Of a DNA stretch of 64,000 nucleotides, positions 12,101 to 19,900 are shown piece by piece. Under the pieces are notes generated by a model. That model searched no databases and was not told where the DNA came from. It saw only the letters and a list, made by a program, of their open reading frames with translations. Both the position numbers and the translations under genes were made by a program. Source of the DNA: Pedobacter africanus (GTDB lineage: Bacteria; Bacteroidota; Bacteroidia; Sphingobacteriales; Sphingobacteriaceae); the NCBI RefSeq assembly GCF_900176535.1, contig NZ_FWXT01000001.1:3224001-3288000 (forward strand), given 5' to 3'. The first letter of the stretch is position 1, and each line of letters begins with the position of its first letter.

Positions 12101-13726
12101 AAAGTAGTCACAGTAACGGTAACACGTAATGCAGTGGTTACTGATATTATTGCCGCCGATCAGAGTATTTGTGCCGGAAATTCGGCTGCACTGACTGCAA
12201 GCAGTACTACAGTAGCAAGCCCGGTATTCACCTGGTACCGTGATGCGGCGCTAACAGATGTAGCCTTTACAGGTGCAAATGTTACAGCTGCAGGTTTAGC
12301 TGCTACCACCAGGTACTATGTAACTGTAAGCGGAACGGGCGTTTGTGCCAACCTTCCGGGATCAGCTAAAATTGTTACCATAACAGTTAATCTGCTGCCA
12401 AATGTACCAATTATAGGAACTGCCGGCACGGCAATCTGCTCTGGTGACGGTACGGTGCTGAGTGTTCAAAATCCGCAAGTAGGTGTGAACTACGAATGGT
12501 ATGATGCCGCAACAGGCGGAACGCTGGTAAATACGGGTACAACATTTACCATTAATGCACTGAGTGCAACAAAAGATTACTATGTTCAGGCAACCAGTGC
12601 CTCTGGCTGCGGAAGTGCAACAGGCAGGGTAAAAGTAACCGTTACGGTAACCCCTAAACCTTTACCGCCATCGGTAGTGTCAGGGACTGTAAATACCTGT
12701 ATTGGAAGTACTGCGGCGCTAAGCGTAGCTAATCCTGTAGCAGGTGTTACTTATAACTGGTATGCGACAGCTACAAGTACCGCTATACTGGGGTCAGGTG
12801 CAAACTTTACAACACCTCAGATCAGTACTACTACCGCAACGTTCTATGTAGAAGCAAGGTCGGGCAACTGCACCAGTACATCACGTACTCCGGTTGTGGT
12901 AAATGCCGGAGATCTTCCTGTTCCTCCGGTATCTGTATCAGGTGCGAGTGATCCTTTATGTCCTGGAAGCAGAACGGTATTATCGGTAAATAATCCGAAT
13001 GCCTCTCTTAAATATGCGTGGTATGACGTTCAAACAGGCGGCACAGCGCTGGCAGAAGGAAACATATTCAATGTTCCTGCGCTAAACACTACTACCGTCT
13101 ACTATGTGGCCAGTATAAATCTGTTAACTGGCTGCGTGAGCACCACACGTACTGCTGTAACTGTAACAGTACTGACCAAGCTTGCAGCGCCGGTAGTATC
13201 TGTTCAGGGTGTTACAGCAACAAGTGTGACATTTGTTTGGAACGCTGTTCCTGGGGCTACTGCTTATGAGGTTTCTGTTGACGGCGGACTTACATGGATT
13301 GCACCTAGTTCTGGTGCTGCAGGAATCAGCCATGTTGTAAACGGCCTGCAGCCAAATCAGAAAGTAAATATTAGGGTGAGGGCCAAGGGGCAGCTGGACT
13401 GTCAGTTAAGCGACGCCGGCAGTATAGATGGAACAGCCGATAACCCATTGGGCAATACCATATTTGTTCCAAATACTTTCACACCAAATAATGATGGTAA
13501 AAACGATATTCTGTACGTATATGGCAACACAATTGCCAAAATGAGGTTGCGTGTATACAATCAATGGGGACAATTCCTTTATGAATCCCTGAACATTCAG
13601 AACGGATGGGATGGAACGCATAAGGGGGATATGCAGCCTAACGGAGTATATGTTTACTATCTGGAAGCTGAATTTAATGATGGTACCAAAACCACGAAAA
13701 AAGGAACTATAACCCTGTTACGATAA
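3107..13726 (+). CDS. Giant repeat-built cell-surface adhesin-like protein, T9SS type B substrate
   Basis: 3539 residues. An N-terminal signal peptide (hydrophobic stretch in residues 14-30, ending near SYGQA) directs export, and residues ~3446-3539 are a type B gliding-motility-associated sorting domain (FVPNTFTPNNDGKND ... WDGTHKGDMQPNGVYVYYL ... GTITLLR), so the protein should be moved to the surface by type IX secretion. Between them lie many Ig-like units of the 'WY...GG......T..A.T.YYV.A...GC' kind, five He_PIG-type putative Ig domains (residues ~896-1331, LPPGLTFDPATREIKGTP motif), five copies of a ~155-residue module I cannot name (starts near 3809, 5090, 7610, 8846 and 10094), five tandem 89-residue units (residues 2652-3096), and a fibronectin-III-like domain (~3362-3440). 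No catalytic domain is visible. Followed by PorP/SprF and OmpA/PD40 genes, a common neighbourhood for such substrates. An adhesive or matrix role is inferred. Confidence 0.85.
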   Translation: MKRTSTPLELFKKSIFLLIGLLSITILNSKSYGQARSYATVAPSSGLVAYYTVLGNPTVENNPGSAAGEVLDPGNAADGTPSFATLTCKYNNILGLIKAEGEAWLQVKYPSPVAAGKTSYIRFDAPTTGGGLNLDLLQIVGDLTGLLKKDLVKLDVYSGAAAGDANSGTLVNAANVSAAVVKDAAGNNYFAVTSTVGYNSIRIRLRFQGNLLGLALGSSLSMKVYDTFSVAAENCAPAIYATTGESTGVNVTLTELVKTPQNAIDNNMATSSQLQAGVVGLGSTISQTIYLNGLSTADDYAKVVLSVPASVLNVNLFNTVTVQGYNGNSPVGVPSPISSLLTLDLLGLLANTTVTPVFFKPGAPFDRVKISIDNTLAVGGNILSGGLNIHEVQRTVERPSFAGLTGGALAVCGSQVSLSVNNPNAGFTYNWYRQTGAAPRVLLASGTGSSFSESNIPQGQYTYYVSAQKAGCIGESDADVAVVNVTATPTVPVVSAPQICAGSPAVLTVTNAVAGQTYQWYTAAAGGTAVGTGTIFTSAAPLTANTSYFVEAVNGPCVSASRVEVPVTVNPIPADAQVSTNSITIIAGQTVTLEAVAPVGSTVSWFTVANGGTPIASGPSYTTGPINASTTYYVGTQSASGCPSASRVAVTITVTGVSTGVSCNAANSQESGVNGLACLVCAVNNPTGAVDNDPATFSTINLGVGVGATGYQRLIFPGAGLATDSIRLDMNIPAGLLDATVLSGITVNVMNGNTIVKTYQLNNALINLRLLSGNRFKATLPAGAAYDRVEVRFGGTVAALSSVEIYGAEVIYPNPTIAQGGLAVCYNTNTTLNATPNGGTSLKWYSAPTGGTLLATGNTFTTTTPLTGNTTFYLEVSKGSCANAERVPVQVTVNPQIVLAATTLSNATIASAYSKQITPATGGTPAYTYALAAGSNLPAGLTLSADGTIAGTPTAAAGDFNFSITATDSKGCSVTTAYTLKVTPEMALPAMALPNGTVGVIYPTQVIPAATGGTTPYTYTASNLPPGLTFDPATREIKGAPTQKGTYPVHVTATDLNGNSITRDYTIVVRDPLLLPAATLANGTVNMLYPTQIIPVATGGSGSYTYSASGLPPGLTFDPATREIKGTPTQAGTFTVPVQVNDTEGNKITTNYTIVVGNPLVLAAKTLADGTVGTIYATETIPAATGGTGPYVYEATNLPPGLSFNPATRQIAGTPTQSGSYNVGVKVTDANNATANQIYVIKVNGELNLPSATLPNGLVGTAYPAQTLPAVIGGTAPYTYAIAGLPPGLTFTPATREIKGTPLSGGTFTVTMTASDSNGLTTSTDYTIVVNVAAPVVNAVVICSGTAATLSVSNAQAGVTYNWYAATGSTAIFTGTTYTTTALNASTTYYAEAVSGTAVSNRTPVNVTVNASPNAATVITANETITAGQTATLLVSADAGNTVKWYTAPTGGASFFSGTSYTTPALNATTTYYVETENASGCVSPTRAAVTVTVTNGPANPNCNAAVSQQSGIDGICLLCSVQDPGNSVDADPNNFTKINLAVGVGSTGYQRLIFAGPGAATDSIRLDLATPVGLADLSLLGNITVTVMNGNTVIGTYPLNSSVLDLKLLSGNRFKATLAAGGIYDRVEIRFGALVAALSNLSIYGAEIIYPNPTVAATGTLICAGSGTTLTATANGGTTLKWYATPNGGTALATGETFTTPGPLTATTTYYIEVSKGTCANVQRVPVTVTVTTAPGVPVLAASSAVCAGSPAVLAVSNPLPGTAYKWYTASTGGTSIFEGPVFTTPALNANTTYFVEAANGSCTSASRAIAAVTVNPRPVLPQLQASSTTVNPGQTAILNASSTEANVIFNWYNTANATTPVATGPTYVTPPLMVATTYYLEAVSTTTGCASASRVQVTINVDNGGVPNPVPCEAAITETNGVDGIGLLAGVFNPALAIDNDTKTSSSLVLPVGLLGGSVYQRVGFNGLSTIGDTVRIQLTAPGKLLSVGLLSGITLTTYNGNTSNNDALNLGNPLIKLELLSGNSEALLSFVPAQAFDKVEIRLNAGLAGVLTTVDLNYAQRVLVAPKVISADVTACATQTATLQVANPQAGLTYKWYDATGAYLSGKDGTSFVTPALTANTKYYVAASNASGCLSYKTLINVSVTPVPAVPELQSPTVNTCVGSDVILRINNPVAGITYQWFDSSNTYLTGKDGTSLTITSVGATTTYSVKAVNSCGVSSAAAIATINVGALDAPIITPPSVTVRVGVAAVLTASSSTAGVVFTWYDAPVGGNLLHTGPSFTAPALTTPGNVTYYVEGVAPSGCTTLARASVVVTAIPDGTPLPVPCEAAVAETHGVNGIGILADVYNPGLAVDQDASTASSLVIPVGILGSVYQRLAFTGVSNIGDTVRVLLSSPGKILSLAVLPSLDITTYNNGVSNNDATTINSSLIKLELLNGGSQALLSFVPTSKFDAVEVKLNSGLLGAFTSIDVNYAQRVIVAPTVQAQTATACQGSSATLSVTNPQANVTYKWYQGTVFQADGVTFTTPGSLAAGTYEFFVTAARNGCESRRVKVLVTILPLPVPPVPDPANPATTCINTPVTLKVAAVTGITYNWYDAATGGNLLVANNTSYTTSANLAVGIYDYYVEAVNNNSCTNTGRTKITITIKSNAVASDITAADQTICSGSAATLTASSTTVSAPVFSWYKTPTLTDVPFVGATFVTDALTATTKYYVTVSGPGTCTNDASSAKVVTVTVNRNATAADITASDKTICSGTTAMLAASSTTVSSPVFRWYKTADLSDAPFVGASFTTDALTATTKYYVTVSGSNACANGAAAAKVVTVIVNRNATAADITAADRTTCSGTAVTLTASTTTITNPVFSWYRDANLTDLAVRGSSLTTPALTVTTKYYVTVSSADVCANDALSAKVVTVTVNRNATAADITLADKTICAGNTTVLSASSTTVSNPVFKWYRDASLTDLAFEGPNFTTPALTLTTKYYVTVSGSNACANDVLSAKVVTVTVTRNAVVTDIIAADQSICAGNSAALTASSTTVASPVFTWYRDAALTDVAFTGANVTAAGLAATTRYYVTVSGTGVCANLPGSAKIVTITVNLLPNVPIIGTAGTAICSGDGTVLSVQNPQVGVNYEWYDAATGGTLVNTGTTFTINALSATKDYYVQATSASGCGSATGRVKVTVTVTPKPLPPSVVSGTVNTCIGSTAALSVANPVAGVTYNWYATATSTAILGSGANFTTPQISTTTATFYVEARSGNCTSTSRTPVVVNAGDLPVPPVSVSGASDPLCPGSRTVLSVNNPNASLKYAWYDVQTGGTALAEGNIFNVPALNTTTVYYVASINLLTGCVSTTRTAVTVTVLTKLAAPVVSVQGVTATSVTFVWNAVPGATAYEVSVDGGLTWIAPSSGAAGISHVVNGLQPNQKVNIRVRAKGQLDCQLSDAGSIDGTADNPLGNTIFVPNTFTPNNDGKNDILYVYGNTIAKMRLRVYNQWGQFLYESLNIQNGWDGTHKGDMQPNGVYVYYLEAEFNDGTKTTKKGTITLLR
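5792..7100 (+). repeat. Five tandem He_PIG-type Ig repeats, ~261-bp period
   Basis: Five in-frame units of about 86-88 codons carry the pattern 'G..Y....L.A.GG..PY.Y....LPPGLTF.PATREI.GTPT..G'. Units 2 and 3 share an exact 33-bp block (6191-6223 and 6452-6484, 261 bp apart), which points to recent duplication or gene conversion. Confidence 0.8.
11060..12394 (+). repeat. Five tandem 267-bp (89-codon) Ig-like repeats
   Basis: Units start at 11060, 11327, 11594, 11861 and 12128. Each encodes N-A-x-x-x-DI-x-A-x-D-x-(T/S)-x-C-(S/A)-G ... PVF-x-W(Y)-(K/R) ... T-(K/R)-YYVTVS ... AK-(V/I)-VT. The period is constant to the base, with no indels between units. The two Cys per unit could form a disulphide. 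Confidence 0.9.
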
Positions 13727-13820
13727 ATGTACCTGATAAACAAATACATACTGATGAAACCGCCGAAGGCAGCTTGAAGGCGAGATTAAAAAGATATACT
13801 ACTGAAAAAACAAATTTGTT

Positions 13821-14816
13821 ATGAAGAAACTAATAAGAACAATAGCGGTTGCTGCATTTTTAAGTCTGGGTGCTTTAGAGGGGATCGCGCAAATAGATCC
13901 TCACTTCTCTCAGTATTATGCGCATCCGCTATGGTTAAACCCGGCCTTAACCGGGGTAACCGATGGCGAGTACAGGGTATCGTTAAATGCGAAGCAACAG
14001 TGGGGATCTATTTCCAATTCATTCCTAACAGGTGGTGCATCTTTTGATATGGCACCGGTAAAAAATCTTGCTTTTGGCGCTATGGTACTCAACCAAAATG
14101 CAGGAGACATCAGTTACAATCACCTGAGCGCTTTGGTTTCCGGAGCTTATCGTATTCATTTTGGAAAGGAGGGATTGAGCATGATCAACTTTGGTTTGCA
14201 GGCAGGTATTCTGAACAAAAGTTTTGACCCTTCTAAAATTACCCTCGGTAGTCAGTTTAACCCTGTTACAGGTTATGACCCAAGCTTCGGGATCAGCGAA
14301 TCATTTGCTTCATCCAATACCCTGGTTCCGGATGTTAACTTCGGGGCTATGTTTTTTGACGGTAACCCCGATAAAGGTGTAAATGCATTTGCCGGAGTAA
14401 TGGCCGCGCATTTAACCCGACCTGTCGATAAATTTTTAGGCAATAGCGTACGAATGCCGATCAGGTATGCCGCCCATGGAGGTGCGCGGATCAAGGTTTC
14501 AGAAGTATTTGACATTACGCCAAACGGTTTATATATGAAACAGGGGACAGCGAGAGAAATTTCTGCAGGTGCATATGCCCAGTTTATGCTCAATTCAGAA
14601 TCTGACCTGCTTTTTGGATCGAATTACCGGGTAGACGATTCGGCAATTGCTTTTTTCGGATTACACCTGAGAAATATGGTTTTTGGATTGAGTTATGATT
14701 TCAATACTTCCAACTTAAACCGGGCCACTGGAAGTAAGGGAGGATTGGAACTTTCGATATCATTTACCGGTAGAAAAGGTGTTCTGGGGCCTAATTTCTT
14801 TTGTCCGCGCCTATAA
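13821..14816 (+). CDS. PorP/SprF family type IX secretion-associated outer-membrane protein
   Basis: 331 residues with a signal peptide (MKKLIRTIAVAAFLSLGALEGIAQ) and the family opening IDPHFSQYYAHPLWLNPALTG, followed by glycine- and aromatic-rich beta strands and a C-terminus consistent with an outer-membrane barrel. Family members work with type B sorting-domain substrates; SprF is needed for surface delivery of SprB in Flavobacterium. Its place 94 bp after a giant type B substrate and just before an OmpA/PD40 gene fits a dedicated partner of that substrate. This pairing is inferred from order and strand. A second paralog lies at 20596-21606. Confidence 0.88.
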   Translation: MKKLIRTIAVAAFLSLGALEGIAQIDPHFSQYYAHPLWLNPALTGVTDGEYRVSLNAKQQWGSISNSFLTGGASFDMAPVKNLAFGAMVLNQNAGDISYNHLSALVSGAYRIHFGKEGLSMINFGLQAGILNKSFDPSKITLGSQFNPVTGYDPSFGISESFASSNTLVPDVNFGAMFFDGNPDKGVNAFAGVMAAHLTRPVDKFLGNSVRMPIRYAAHGGARIKVSEVFDITPNGLYMKQGTAREISAGAYAQFMLNSESDLLFGSNYRVDDSAIAFFGLHLRNMVFGLSYDFNTSNLNRATGSKGGLELSISFTGRKGVLGPNFFCPRL

Positions 14817-14854
14817 CAATGAAAATTAACATAGAACCTGAAATACGTATACTG

Positions 14855-16849
14855 ATGAAAACAAAGATACTACTGATCTTATGCTTACTTGCCTCTGCCA
14901 CCCATGCACAATTTGTGACCAACAGCAAGAGAGTGGCAGATGTATATTTCCAAAATAAGGAATATTATGCGGCGGCCGAGTATTATAAAAAAGCGTTGCA
15001 GATCTCGGCCGACAGTGTTGGTTTTGTAGTTCCCTATGGTTTTGAAAGTAAGATAAAGGAAGAAAGTCCGAAAAGAGAAGATTTTGAATATTGTACTTTT
15101 CAGCTTGCCGAATCTTTAAGACTTTATAAAAATACTATAGATGCGGAAAAATGGTATGCGGTGGCTAAGGATTTCACGAATCCGAAGTACATACTCAGCA
15201 CCTTCTGGTATGCCGAGACTATGCGTTCCAACCAGAAATTTGACGAGGCCATTGGCATGTTTAATGAATTTCTGGATAAATACAAAGTAAAAGATAGCTA
15301 TACCGCCAAAGCAAAAACCGAAATTGCGTCCTGTAAGTTTGCGCTTCATGAACTGCGCTATCCAAGGCTGTTTAAACTGAGCAGGCTTCAGAATAACATT
15401 AATGATAAAGGCTCTAATTACACACCTACAGTAAGGGGCGGCAATTTTTACTTCACTTCCTCCAGACCTGTAGGTACCGGGGGAAAAAAAGAAATCCTGA
15501 CCGATAAAAATGCCAAGGTGGCCAAAAAAGAGACCCCGTTTTTAAATGCAGTTTATGTGGCCTCCGGCAATCCGATGGGTGGTAACATTTCCATAAAAAA
15601 AACAGCTGTTGATGGTAAGGACAGAGAGTCTGCTGCACCGGCATTTCACCCTAATGGAAAGGTTGCCTACGTAACCAGCTGGACAACCACAGGAAATAAA
15701 AAAATATACCAGCTCAATGCTACTCCGGGGATAGGAAAGGACTGGTCGGAACCCATAGAGTTAGGTAACCAGGTCAATGTTAAGGGATTTAATTCCATGC
15801 AGCCCTTTGTTACTTCCGATGGGAAATATCTGATTTTTTCGTCCGATCGTCCGGGAGGTGCTGGGAAATACGACCTGTGGTATGCTGCGATCCGCGCCGA
15901 TGGCTCACTTGGGGTGGCTGTCAATATGGGTAACGTGATCAATACCTCTGAGGATGAACAGGCCCCATATTACAACAACGCAACAAAAAAATTGCTGTAC
16001 AGCAGTAATGGCAGGGTAGGAATGGGTGGATTTGACTTTTTTGAAAGTGAAGGAGATTTTACAAAATGGTCTGAAGCCAGGAACCTTGGTTACCCTTTCA
16101 ATTCTTCCAAAGATGATCTTTATTTTACCCCAAACAACAGTACAGATTCAGAAGGGTATATCAGCTCTGACAGGGAATCGCTTTGCTGCCTCGAGATTTT
16201 TTATGTTAAAAGGGAAGTGCTTTTTATCAAGGGAACGCTGTTGGACTGCAATACGATGAAACCATTAAAAGATGCGACCATAACGTTAAGCGATTCCACG
16301 CAGCAGTTTAAGGTGACTACCGATGAAATGGGAAAATACCTTTTCCAGGTAAATTCCAATCGCGGTTTTAAGCTGACTGCCGAGAAAGAAAAATATTTCA
16401 GTAAAAATATTGCCTTTACCTATGAGCAAATGGCGCAGAGAGATACCTTGTTTAGTCCTGAATTGTGCCTGATCCCTTATGAAATAGATAAACCAATTGT
16501 ATTGAAGGATGTTTTGTACGAATTTAACAAGGCTGAGCTGACAGAAGATTCAAAAGGGAAATTGGACTACCTGTATACGATTATGATAGACAATCCGACG
16601 ATTGAAATCGAATTAAGTGCACATACAGATAGCAAAGGTAAAGATGCTTATAACCTCGACCTGTCTAACCGGAGGGCTAAGTCTTGTGTGGATTACCTGG
16701 TCGGAAAGGGGATCCCCTTATCAAGGATGACCAGCAAAGGCTATGGCGAAACCAGGCCCGTTGCACCAAATGAACTTCCGAACGGAAAAGATAATCCGGC
16801 AGGAAGGGCGTTAAATAGAAGAACTGAATTTAAGGTTACCAAAAAATAA
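14855..16849 (+). CDS. OmpA-family protein with TPR, PD40 beta-propeller and regulatory beta-sandwich domains
   Basis: 664 residues from ATG 14855, chosen because it gives a clean signal peptide (MKTKILLILCLLASATHAQ); an upstream in-frame ATG at 14801 would overlap the previous gene and bury that signal. Order: TPR-like helices (~20-160, NKEYYAAAEYYKKAL), PD40/WD40-like propeller strands (~190-430, YLIFSSDRPGGAGKYDLWYA), a carboxypeptidase-regulatory-like sandwich (~453-520), and an OmpA/MotB peptidoglycan-binding domain (~545-664, ELSAHTDSKG ... LSNRRAKS ... GYGETRP). It sits 38 bp after PorP/SprF, so one transcript is likely. Proteins of this design are frequent partners of PorP/SprF and may tie the secretion or surface complex to the cell wall; that role is inferred. 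Confidence 0.88.
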   Translation: MKTKILLILCLLASATHAQFVTNSKRVADVYFQNKEYYAAAEYYKKALQISADSVGFVVPYGFESKIKEESPKREDFEYCTFQLAESLRLYKNTIDAEKWYAVAKDFTNPKYILSTFWYAETMRSNQKFDEAIGMFNEFLDKYKVKDSYTAKAKTEIASCKFALHELRYPRLFKLSRLQNNINDKGSNYTPTVRGGNFYFTSSRPVGTGGKKEILTDKNAKVAKKETPFLNAVYVASGNPMGGNISIKKTAVDGKDRESAAPAFHPNGKVAYVTSWTTTGNKKIYQLNATPGIGKDWSEPIELGNQVNVKGFNSMQPFVTSDGKYLIFSSDRPGGAGKYDLWYAAIRADGSLGVAVNMGNVINTSEDEQAPYYNNATKKLLYSSNGRVGMGGFDFFESEGDFTKWSEARNLGYPFNSSKDDLYFTPNNSTDSEGYISSDRESLCCLEIFYVKREVLFIKGTLLDCNTMKPLKDATITLSDSTQQFKVTTDEMGKYLFQVNSNRGFKLTAEKEKYFSKNIAFTYEQMAQRDTLFSPELCLIPYEIDKPIVLKDVLYEFNKAELTEDSKGKLDYLYTIMIDNPTIEIELSAHTDSKGKDAYNLDLSNRRAKSCVDYLVGKGIPLSRMTSKGYGETRPVAPNELPNGKDNPAGRALNRRTEFKVTKK

Positions 16850-16870
16850 ACAAACATTAATTCTCAGCAG

Positions 16871-16920
16871 AGCCCCTTATAGATTCCGGGAAACCGGAAT
16901 CTATAAGGGGCTTCTGATTT
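16871..16920 (+). terminator. Long perfect hairpin with GAAA tetraloop, probable terminator
   Basis: A perfect 19-bp stem (16871-16889 with 16894-16912) closes a 4-nt GAAA loop, of the stable GNRA class. It starts 21 bp after the stop of the OmpA/PD40 gene. The following tract (TCTGATTTG) is only moderately T-rich, so it may also act as a transcript-stabilising or processing hairpin. Confidence 0.65.
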
Positions 16921-16997
16921 GTAAATGATTTCCCGTGTTTTGTTAAAATAATTGTGCTATAATTACATTAAATTTAAATTAGCCTTCATTTTTAACT

Positions 16998-19900
16998 ATG
17001 CGCTACTCTAGATATGTCGCTTTAATCTGCCTGATGATCAGCTGTCTGGCTGGTTTTTCACAGACTGTTGTGGTTACCAATACCAATGATCAGGGAGTTG
17101 GATCGTTGCGGCAGGCGCTGATGGATATCCCCGTGGTAAGGACAGTTCCATATATCATCAATTTCAATCTGCCTGGCACACCAAGCTCAGACGCAGTTCG
17201 TACGATCAGATTAAAAACTGCGTTACCTTTTATTCCATCTAATGTAATTATTGATGGAAGTTCACAAAATTGGCCAAAGCTTGGAGTCTCTGACGCAAAG
17301 GTGATCATTGAACCTGAAGATGCGAATGTCGTTTTTAACTGTTTTGCCATAGGTGACCTCAATACCATGAATTCTCAGGTGAGTGATGTAGAAATTTACG
17401 GTCTTTACATTAAGGATTTTGCAAAGATCAATAATTTGCAAACGGTGAATATGAGTCAGGGTTCGGGTATTGTCATCAATTCAAGGGCTAACAACATCAA
17501 AATCGGGGCACCGGGAAAAGGGAATGTTATTGGAGGCAATATCAATGGTATAGCCATACAGAATCCTTATTATTATACCACGCCTACACCTCTAACGGAA
17601 ATTAGTATACGGTCTAATTTTATAGGGGTAACTTACGACGGGAATACCGCGAAAACCAACGTCAATGGTATTTCTGCTGCACTATACGATTGTTCACTGA
17701 GTATCGGTGGCGATAATGCTGACGAAGGCAATCTGATTGCGGCAAATCAGATCAATGTTAACATTACAAGGAATAGCTATTCTACAAACAACAGATTTAA
17801 CATCAATGTGATCGGCAATAAGATCGGAACCAATCGTACCGCAACTGATGATTTCAGTAATTTACAATTGTATAATACTTCATCGGCTATCGAAATATCG
17901 GGTGTAAAAGTAAATGCAGTTAATACCAATCTGTATGTAAGGAACAATGTGATATCTGGTCACAGAAATGTAGGGGTTTCTATAGCAAACGCTGATTTTG
18001 TACTGGCAGGGAACATTATTGGTACAGGGGCACAGGGCACAGAGCCGTTTAGGAACGGCACGGGGGTCAAGATAGAACAGAACGCTGTAGGCAAGATAGG
18101 TGGTGATACGCCTGAAAGTGCTAATAGAATTGCGTACAATAACAATGGCATTGAATCTGTTTCAGCAAGGCCGGTCACCATAACCCGTAACAGTATGTAT
18201 TGTAACAGGGATGTGAGCATCAACAAAACACTGCTGATCGCCCAACCCTATGTTCAGGTATTGGTCATCAGAACTGATTTCCTTTCGGGAAAGGCAACGC
18301 CTAATGCGGATGTGGAGCTTTTTTATACGGAGAATTGCCAGGGTAAATGTGAAGGGAGAACCTATTTCGCAACTGTCAGGGCCCAGGGCGATGGGCGCTG
18401 GACTTATAATGGCGCAATAAATGGAAAAGTTACAGCTACGGCGTCATTGCTGAACCTTACTACTTCTCCTTTTTCTATACCGGAAGTATTCGATAATGAA
18501 ATCATAAAGAAAAATGTAACTTGTCAAAATAATGGGCTGGGATCTATAGACGTTCCTGAACCTCGGGAAGGCATCACATTTACCTGGAATAAAGTGCTGC
18601 CAAATAGTACGCGTCAGTTTTTAAGCAATGCACAAAAGATTGAAAATCTGGAAGAAGGAACTTATGAGCTTATAACCAATGATGGTTGCAGGGAGGTACA
18701 ACACCTTCCTTTGTTCGAAATTAAAGATCAGAAGTTGACCAACTTGCAGGTAAGCTGGCCTACACCGGCATGCGGACAAACAAGTTTTGCTTTTTCAGGA
18801 AATGTGGACAGGGGAGAAGGTACGATCACTTATGAATGGATTGACGCGATTACAGGGCAGACTGTCCGTACCGGAAAAAATGTGTTTATGCCTGAAGGGA
18901 CCTATAAGCTGAAAGTAACGGATCAGGCTGGTTGTCATATGGAGTCCCCTCCAATGCAGATCAGACGCTTGCCATCACCTGTTATCAATATGGTATCCCG
19001 CTTGATTAGCCCTGCTGCCTGCGGTGCTGCAAATGGAGCGATCAGAAACATACTTATTACCGATCAGACCGGAACTTTAACTTACAAATGGTATGTGATG
19101 AATACTGATCCTCAGACAGGCAGCCTGGTACAAGGGCCGGAAGTGGGGCAGGGCCTCGATCTTATTGACGTAGCAGGTGGTATATATGTACTGGAGGTTA
19201 AAGATCAGGGGCCGTGTCCTGCGGTTAGGAGCCCATTTATTACAATTCCGATCACGAATTCTGTAATCATAAATGGGGGCATTGTGGCGAGCACCACCTG
19301 TAACAACAATAACGGGGCCATCAATGGCATCGTCATCACACAGGGAACAAACTATAAACTCACGGCAATTGGCGGTACGTTTGAAGAGAGTGGTACTTGC
19401 CAGCCTGGCATGGCCTTTAATATTACAGGTCTTCCCCCGGGGAATTATACCCTTAATGCCAGCAATGTTCAGACGCTTTGTACTGCTGTGCCAAAAACAT
19501 ATACCATAACTGCAACACCTATCCTGCAGTACATTGCACAGGTTTCATCAATTTTCGATGCCTCTTGTGGTACAGATAATGGTATGATCCGGTTGGTATA
19601 TCCAAATAACATTAAGCCTATGCCCGGAAAATATCAATGGGAAAATGCTGCCGGACAGCAATACAATGGTACTGCTGAGCTGACTCAGAACCTCCCGGAA
19701 GGAACTTACACCTTAAAAATAACGGATCCCAATGGCTGTACATCAGACCCACTTGGGCCTTACGAAATCAAAAGGATCCCTCTGCTGATTGTGGATAAGA
19801 CCATAGGTGTTGTTACAGACGACCTGTGTGCTTTGGGCAGAGGCAGCATAACGGGAGTAAAAATTGCCGGAGGCTTACCTTTAAGTGGTTCAGGAGCAGA

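Noticed and set aside
11060..12394. Possible CRISPR or satellite array because of the regular repeat period
   Set aside because: The repeats are 267-bp in-frame protein-coding units with no short repeat-spacer structure.
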